From: Anaeramoeba flamelloides | Lineage: Eukaryota > Metamonada > Anaeramoebidae | NCBI GenBank assembly: GCA_027625915.1 | Contig: JANTQA010000026.1 | Location: forward strand, 1,860,001-1,924,000 | Direction: 5' to 3' | Length of the DNA: 64,000 nt | Shown: piece after piece, positions 59,091 to 64,000 of the stretch | How the letters are laid out: every line of letters begins with the position of its first letter | Position numbering within the stretch: position 1 is the stretch's first letter | Made by a program: the position numbers and the translations under genes | The notes under the pieces: model-generated | Database searches by the model: none | What the model saw: the letters and a program-made list of their open reading frames with translations, nothing else | Told to the model about the DNA's origin: nothing

Positions 59091-59630
59091 ATGCTAAATA
59101 AAATAATCTTAATCTCATCCATTTTCATCAGCATTTCCATACTTTTTGCAAGTTTCCTTCATAACAATAAAGATCCTAACTCTTCCCAAAGAACGTCGTC
59201 TCCAATAACACCATCACCCGCCTTTGATTGGTATTCTGATGAAGATCTCTACCAAAATACCGAATTCTCCGAGAAACAAAGCAACGAAAAGCAGCACCAA
59301 AGAGTTGCTTTAAAATCTTTAGAAACGCTAATGTTATATGGCGATCAAGTTACACTTGCAAGAAGGGGATCTCCAATCCCTCAGCTTTATTGCGAAAACT
59401 GTAAAGATTTTGGCGCACCTGAAGCAAACCAAGCTGTCTGTAAGCCTTTAAAAAAAACAAAAAATGATATTATCTGGGACTGTAATCTGGACTTACCTGA
59501 AGGTTACAAACTTGAATCCCATTTTCTTAGTTGCGAGGGTTGGGATAAACCAGGCGATGAGTATATCCTAAAAGGCAGCTGTGGCCTTGAATACAGAATA
59601 AAGGCTGTCTCAAATACGAAACACAAATAG
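59091..59630 (+). CDS. SARAF-like protein, luminal domain
   Basis: A 179-residue frame from ATG to TAG. Residues 1-24 are a hydrophobic signal or anchor (IILISSIFISISILFASFL). Residues 70-172 match the luminal domain of SARAF (TMEM66): ALKSLETLMLYGDQ, SPIPQLYC, IIWDCNLDLPEGYK, LSCEGWDKPGDEYILKGSCG. Six cysteines (101, 104, 117, 131, 148, 164) fit disulphides in the ER lumen. In animals SARAF is an ER membrane protein that slows store-operated calcium entry. Here the known post-luminal transmembrane segment is missing, so the protein would be anchored by its N-terminus or secreted into the ER. The frame stays open for 51 codons after the TAG. No neighbours of related function were seen. Confidence 0.85.
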   Translation: MLNKIILISSIFISISILFASFLHNNKDPNSSQRTSSPITPSPAFDWYSDEDLYQNTEFSEKQSNEKQHQRVALKSLETLMLYGDQVTLARRGSPIPQLYCENCKDFGAPEANQAVCKPLKKTKNDIIWDCNLDLPEGYKLESHFLSCEGWDKPGDEYILKGSCGLEYRIKAVSNTKHK

Positions 59631-59786
59631 GCTTTGAAAATCAAAACAACAATGCATAAGCAACACTGGAAAAAAAGTTTTCATCTTTTCTGTGATGAAG
59701 ACTGGGAAAATTCAAAAGTGCAACCATTTTCAAAATGTGAAAAACCTAAAATTAACAACAATTCATCATCAAATGGCTCTATTTAA
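59631..59786 (+). other. In-frame open extension after the SARAF stop
   Basis: The same frame continues from TAG to a TAA at 59784 with 51 sense codons, including HKQHWKKSFHLFCDEDWE and a Ser/Asn-rich end. It could be untranslated. Alternatively the stop is removed: the 24 bases ending at the TAG start with GT and end with AG, and removing them would keep the frame. Confidence 0.3.
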
Positions 59787-62225
59787 GTTGCTCAGCCATT
59801 TTTATGAATATTTTTTTAAGACTTATAGTTTCCACGTTTTGAAAGGATCTTGGAATTTAAGAGAAAATTGTCCATTACAAAATGAAAAAAAAAAAAAACG
59901 ACACTTAATCCCAAACAAAATTTCAGTCAATCAAATTTCCAATTTATTTTTTTATGACTTAAATTCCAACAATCTTTGTATTTAATTGCCCAATAAATCA
60001 TTTTTTTTTTATTTTTTTTTATTGGTTTTTGAAAAAAATAAATAAAAAAAAAAAAAGAAAGAGTTTAATGATTGTAACAGTGCGATATTTAGAAATTAGT
60101 CTCATCCAATTTATCATTTGAATTACCAACACTTATAAATTAAAACATCACAACCAATTTTAAATAGTGATAAATTCAAATAAATATTTTAATTTCTTTA
60201 GTTCATTCTCCTTTTTTTGTAAATTTTTTTACTTTAGCTTTAAATAAAGATTAACAAGGGTTTATATTTTAAGAAAATTTTTGAAAAATCTTGATCTTAA
60301 AAAATTCTTTGAAATAAAATGTTTTGAAAGTAGAAGTTATCAAGTTTCAAAAAAATGGAAATTGTATTAAAATTTTTTTTAAATTTTTTGAATTTATTAT
60401 TATTTGTTTGCTTCATATGGCTCTATTACCAGAGGCAAAATGTTTGATTGGAATGAAGAATGTTGATAAAATTGAAATAGAAGGGGGTTATTTTTGTTGT
60501 TGTGTATTTAAAGAGGGGTTATCGATGGGTTCATGATCTAAAACTCAAATGCCACCCTTTTATGTCGCTTGAAGGGAATAATAAACATAAAAAAATCTTC
60601 AAGTAAATTTAATTGCAAATTTCAAAAAAATTTACATCTTGAAATTGAAAAACAAAGTAAAAATCCGAGTACTACAAGACCAAACTTACTTTTAATACTT
60701 ATTTTCAGAAATGAATAATATTTTTTTTTGAAATTTTCGTCCTTTTTTCTCATTATGAAAAGTCAAAAATCCAACATAAAATATTTTAAAAAACAATTAT
60801 TTTGATTGAAGAAAAAAGAAATTTTATTGTTTGTGAAGGAACCCTACAAAAAAAACTTTAAAAACAAAACTACTAAGGTTTCGAATACCACGGTACAAAA
60901 AAAAATAATTAATTTCAAATCATTTCTAATAATTATATTAACCTTGAAAAAAATATAAATATCTTTATTCAAAAAAGAGTTCAAATCAATTTTTTTTTTT
61001 TATCAAAAAAAAAAACAAAAAAAAAAACAAAAACCTTTTCGTTAAAATTTCTAACAAAAAAAGCTTTTAAAACCGGTGAAATTCAACTTTTAACCAAACA
61101 AAACAGTTTTTCCCATTTGATTATTTATAATTAATAATTAATAACCCATTTATTAACCATTCCAGCGGAGTTGTTCGTAATAACCCAATTGTTCAATGGA
61201 TAAATTGTCTTTATTTTGAATTTTTTAAATATTTTCAAACAAATAAAACCAATTCAAATAAATAATTCTAACTATAAAAAAAGAATAGATATTATCAAAA
61301 AAGAGGTTGTAATAATAATAGTTCAGGGTTTATACCATGGATATTTGAAAAAGAATATTACCTAATCTTTTAAATTTCAAGAAATTTAAAAAATATTTGT
61401 CAATAAAATAAATGATCAAATTTTCTAAATCTACAAGGATTCAATAATTGATTTTTTTTTTATTTCAAAAATAAAATTAAAATTTCAATATTCCGAGTTT
61501 CCAAGAATCACCCAGAAATCACTAAAAGCGAGATTTCATGAAAAATAAAAATGTTTTCTAAAATTATCTTATTCTATTTTTATCCAAAAAAACAAACATA
61601 GAATGATGTAATCTTAAGACTGAAAATTTTATTGTAAAAATGAATTATTATAAAAATGACAACTAAATTTCCACATATTTAATAAATAAGTTTTTTTTTT
61701 TTTTAAATTTGAATATAATACTATTAATACAATTACCCTATTACCTTTGTGAAAAAAAAAAAAATAAAAAAGAGTTAAAAGCCCCTAGATTGATTACAAT
61801 CTGATATTAAAGCATTATTTTTTTTTTTTTAGAAAAATGTTTTTATTTGTTAATTTTATATTACCAAAAGTAAAAAAAAAAAATTAATTGCGATATTTGA
61901 TATGGACTGTATTAATTTTTAAGAGACAAATGAATATTAGAAAGAATAAAATTATACATTAATACCTCTATAAAAATACGTTATATCTTAAATGTTAAAA
62001 AAAAAAAAAAAACCATAGGGAGTTTAAAGATAGCAAGTGGAAAACTTGGAAATACCAGACAACGTGATAATAATCTGAAGTCACAATAATAATACTAATT
62101 ATTACCACAACCCACAAAATCGTAAAAATAAACACACTGGTAAACATTATAAAAGGATTATATTATTCAAAAAAATATTTATTCTTTTCATTTACTTATT
62201 TCTTTTTTACAATCTAAAATAACAA
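59787..62225. other. AT-rich stretch with f repeat
   Basis: Contains the inverted f repeat at about 60620-60880 and a weak plus-strand frame with an internal ATG near 60419 (MALLPEAKCLIGMKNV). No supported gene. Many poly(A) and poly(T) runs. Confidence 0.4.
60620..60880 (-). repeat. f repeat, copy 2
   Basis: Inverted copy of the segment at 16290-16570. TACAAGACCAAACTTACTTT and TTTTCAGAAATGAA are nearly identical to the complement there; similarity fades toward 60880. Confidence 0.6.
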
Positions 62226-62771
62226 ATGAAATTGTTAATTCTAATAAACATCAAACAATCCGAAAAAGAGCATAATTCCAATTTAGAAATGTATTATAGA
62301 AGCGAGGGGGTATGGTTCACATTTAGTGAATTACAAGAAAAGAGAGTAAATTTCAATTCTACTTTATCACCATTTTAAAACAATTCTTACAATTGGCGAT
62401 TTATTCTTATTTGAGAAGAACTACCCTAGATTGAACCAGAAATATCTCACAGAGTCTAAATTAATAAATGAAAAACTTTTGATAAAATAAAATTTCACTA
62501 TATAACTCGTACAAATGATTTAACAAAACTTGAAATGAAAAAATATATCGAAATAAAAAAAATAGTGAATATTTTGATGGAAAAAGTTCGATTTTATTGT
62601 CAAAAAAAAATCCCAATATTAATTTAGAAAAAAATTAATCCACAAATAATTTTAGAGTTCATAATTAAATATGGACCAATCTCTAACTGTTTATCCTATA
62701 AAAAAATTTCAAGTGGATCAGTACTTTTTAATGATAATTCCCTATTTTGTATTATCTTGTTAAATAGTTAA
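62226..62771 (+). pseudogene. Decayed coding region beside hairpin cluster H4
   Basis: From ATG (MKLLILINIKQSEKEHNS) the plus strand reads as successive open segments of coding composition, including YYRSEGVWFTFSELQEKR, GDLFLFEKNYPRLNQKY and ILEFIIKYGPISNCLSYKK. The last resembles an RRM-like or LINE ORF1-like fold, which is a weak guess. The frame is broken several times. It ends 60 bp before hairpin cluster H4. Confidence 0.35.
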
Positions 62772-62834
62772 AACAAAAAAACTTGATTTTTTTATTATTG
62801 AACAGATACATTGCTAATTCTGTTTATTTACTTT

Positions 62835-63095
62835 TAGTTTTTTAGTAATTTGAGAAAAAAAAAAGAGAAAATTTAAGAAAAGTTTTGTTTATTTATTAAA
62901 TTAAAAAAAAAACAACCACCTTTTTCCTTTCTTGAATTTTCTGTTTATTTGGAAAATCAATAGAATATACAAATAAAATAGAAAAATACAAGAAAACCAC
63001 AGTTAGGTTTTTTTTTTTAATTTAAAAGAATTGAGTTAAATCTAGGTTTTTACTCCATTATTTAGAATTCTGGAAAAGAAATGTACTCCACGACA
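62835..63095. repeat. Hairpin cluster H4
   Basis: A palindrome at about 62843-62910 (AATTTGAGAAAAAA arms around an AAAATTTAAG centre), then TTTCTGTTTATTTGG / CAAATAAAATAGAAAA pairing, then an AAAAGAATTGAGTTAAATC / TTACTCCATTATTT pair near 63020-63070. The units are the same as in H1-H3. Confidence 0.65.
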
Positions 63096-63134
63096 GTCTA
63101 TACCATTCCCGAATTCCTAAATTTTTATTAGAAA

Positions 63135-63329
63135 TTATAATAAAGACTCAAAAATAATGTTATTACCCACTAATAATAAAAAATATAATGGATCTTTTTT
63201 AATAATAATTTTAAAAATATTATTATGTATTAACATATTATATATATATATTAATTTTATTAATTCCGATATGATAAATTTACAATTATTTTCATTGGCT
63301 GGGTAGTCGTTAGGTTTTCCAGGATTCAA
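63135..63329 (-). pseudogene. Coding-like remnant between hairpin clusters
   Basis: A 64-codon Ile/Leu/Asn/Lys-rich minus-strand frame (KPNDYPANENNCKFIISEL). It is unassigned. Its position between H4 and H5 parallels the coding remnants at 32.3 and 43.7 kb. Confidence 0.2.
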
Positions 63330-63392
63330 AATAATTGCGTAAAATCTTTGATTTTACTCTATTCTTTTAAATTCCGAAAAACCTAGTTACAG
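63300..63392. repeat. Hairpin H5
   Basis: One palindrome: GTTAGGTTTTCCAGGATTCA plus TGCGTAAAATC, then GATTTTACTCTATTCTTTTA plus AATTCCGAAAAACCTAG. It is the same unit as 43545-43625. Confidence 0.75.
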
Positions 63393-63567
63393 TCACAGAG
63401 AAAATTATCTAGATCTTCAATGATATCCAATTTTTTTGATTTTTTGCAGAATTTGCAAAAATTTTTTGATCTTTGTTCATAACATATGAATATCTTTTTT
63501 GATTATTTTTGAAATTTCTGAGTATTAAAATCGAAATTGAGCCTTTCTATTTAAATACCTTTAACTG

Positions 63568-63975
63568 TTAGGTTTTCCAGAATTTAATAGAATTTCACAA
63601 AATAATAGATTTACAATATTCTTTTGACTTCTGGAAAACCATATTTAGGTTTTTTTTTAATTTTAGAAATAAAAAGAAGATTTCATATTTTATTTTATTT
63701 CTTAAACCAAAAAAAAAAAAACATTATTAGGTTTTCTTGGGGGTTCTATTGCTTTGTAAAATCAATATATTTTCGTTTGTATATTTTTTGATTTTTCTAT
63801 TTATTTGTGAAGTGTTCTTGGTTTTTTTACTTTAGAAATAAACAGAAAATTTATTAAAATTTTCGGTTTATTTCTAAAGTAAAAAAAACCTAACGAAAAA
63901 TTTTAGATTTCCCAATAAAAGAGTTAACCTCAAAAAAACCTAAACATTTAACAAATAAAACATAAAACCCTGTGT
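63568..63975. repeat. Hairpin cluster H6
   Basis: Three palindromes in a row: about 63570-63640 (GGTTTTCCAGAATT arms), about 63648-63715 (TTTTAGAAATAAAA arms) and about 63820-63890 (TTTACTTTAGAAATAAACAG arms). They end in CTAACGAAAA and CCTCAAAAAAACCTAAACA units. It may continue past the window. Confidence 0.75.
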
Positions 63976-64000
63976 TACTATTAAAACTTGTATTTTTTTA

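Noticed and set aside
59628-59630. TAG read as a sense codon
   Set aside because: The CDK gene ends in TAG at 52122 exactly where the family ends, so TAG works as a stop here. I kept the SARAF extension only as an open question.
1-64000. CRISPR array, bacterial operon or giant-virus segment
   Set aside because: No regular repeat-spacer structure, no ribosome-binding sites, spliced genes throughout, and no capsid, packaging or viral polymerase genes recognised.

Overview
The window is very AT-rich eukaryotic DNA with a few protein genes separated by kilobases of A/T-rich, repeat-filled sequence. Proteins are rich in Lys, Asn and Glu, with K/E runs coded by GAA/AAA repeats. Genes carry GT-AG introns of 2 to 4.5 kb, and B-box/SPRY proteins are present. 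This suggests a free-living amoeboid protist. An Anaeramoeba-like metamonad is my best guess, but it is inference only and a Dictyostelid- or Entamoeba-like host cannot be excluded by reading. No rRNA, tRNA, CRISPR or bacterial operon was seen. TAA, TGA and TAG all end convincing genes, so the standard code appears to apply.

Genes, left to right: a TRIM-like double B-box, coiled-coil, SPRY gene (1790-6202, minus, one 2.8 kb intron); a decayed RRM-like coding region broken by two MITEs (8559-11920, minus); WDR70 (20210-22120, plus, one exon); an unrecognised Lys-rich protein (30127-31665, plus); a spliced, apparently intact Tc1-family transposase in its element (37070-38984, minus); a CK1-gamma/YCK-like casein kinase 1 spread over 8.5 kb in three exons (39139-47603, minus); a CDK9/12/CDKC-class kinase with a 3.95 kb intron and an RG-rich tail (52122-57614, minus); and a SARAF-like protein (59091-59630, plus). 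For the kinase and TRIM genes, splice phases and family alignment agree across the long introns, which is the main evidence for joining the exons.

The rest is dominated by small DNA elements without coding capacity: a ~200 bp near-palindromic TA-flanked MITE (7 copies), an ~840 bp foldback element (2 copies), a ~530 bp TIR family (4 full, 3 partial copies), a ~410 bp TIR family (3 copies), and three elements sharing TAAGGG termini. The long kinase introns are largely built from them, including one element nested in another. Separate clusters of back-to-back hairpins (3.7-4.2, 32.5-33.2, 43.4-43.6 and 62.8-64.0 kb) share units and mostly lie in or beside decayed reverse-transcriptase-like coding remnants. 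They are the most unusual structural feature here.

The recognisable host genes are housekeeping or signalling genes: transcription-elongation CDK, CK1, a WDR70 nuclear protein and a SARAF-like ER protein. They do not form a pathway, and neighbouring genes look independently transcribed.
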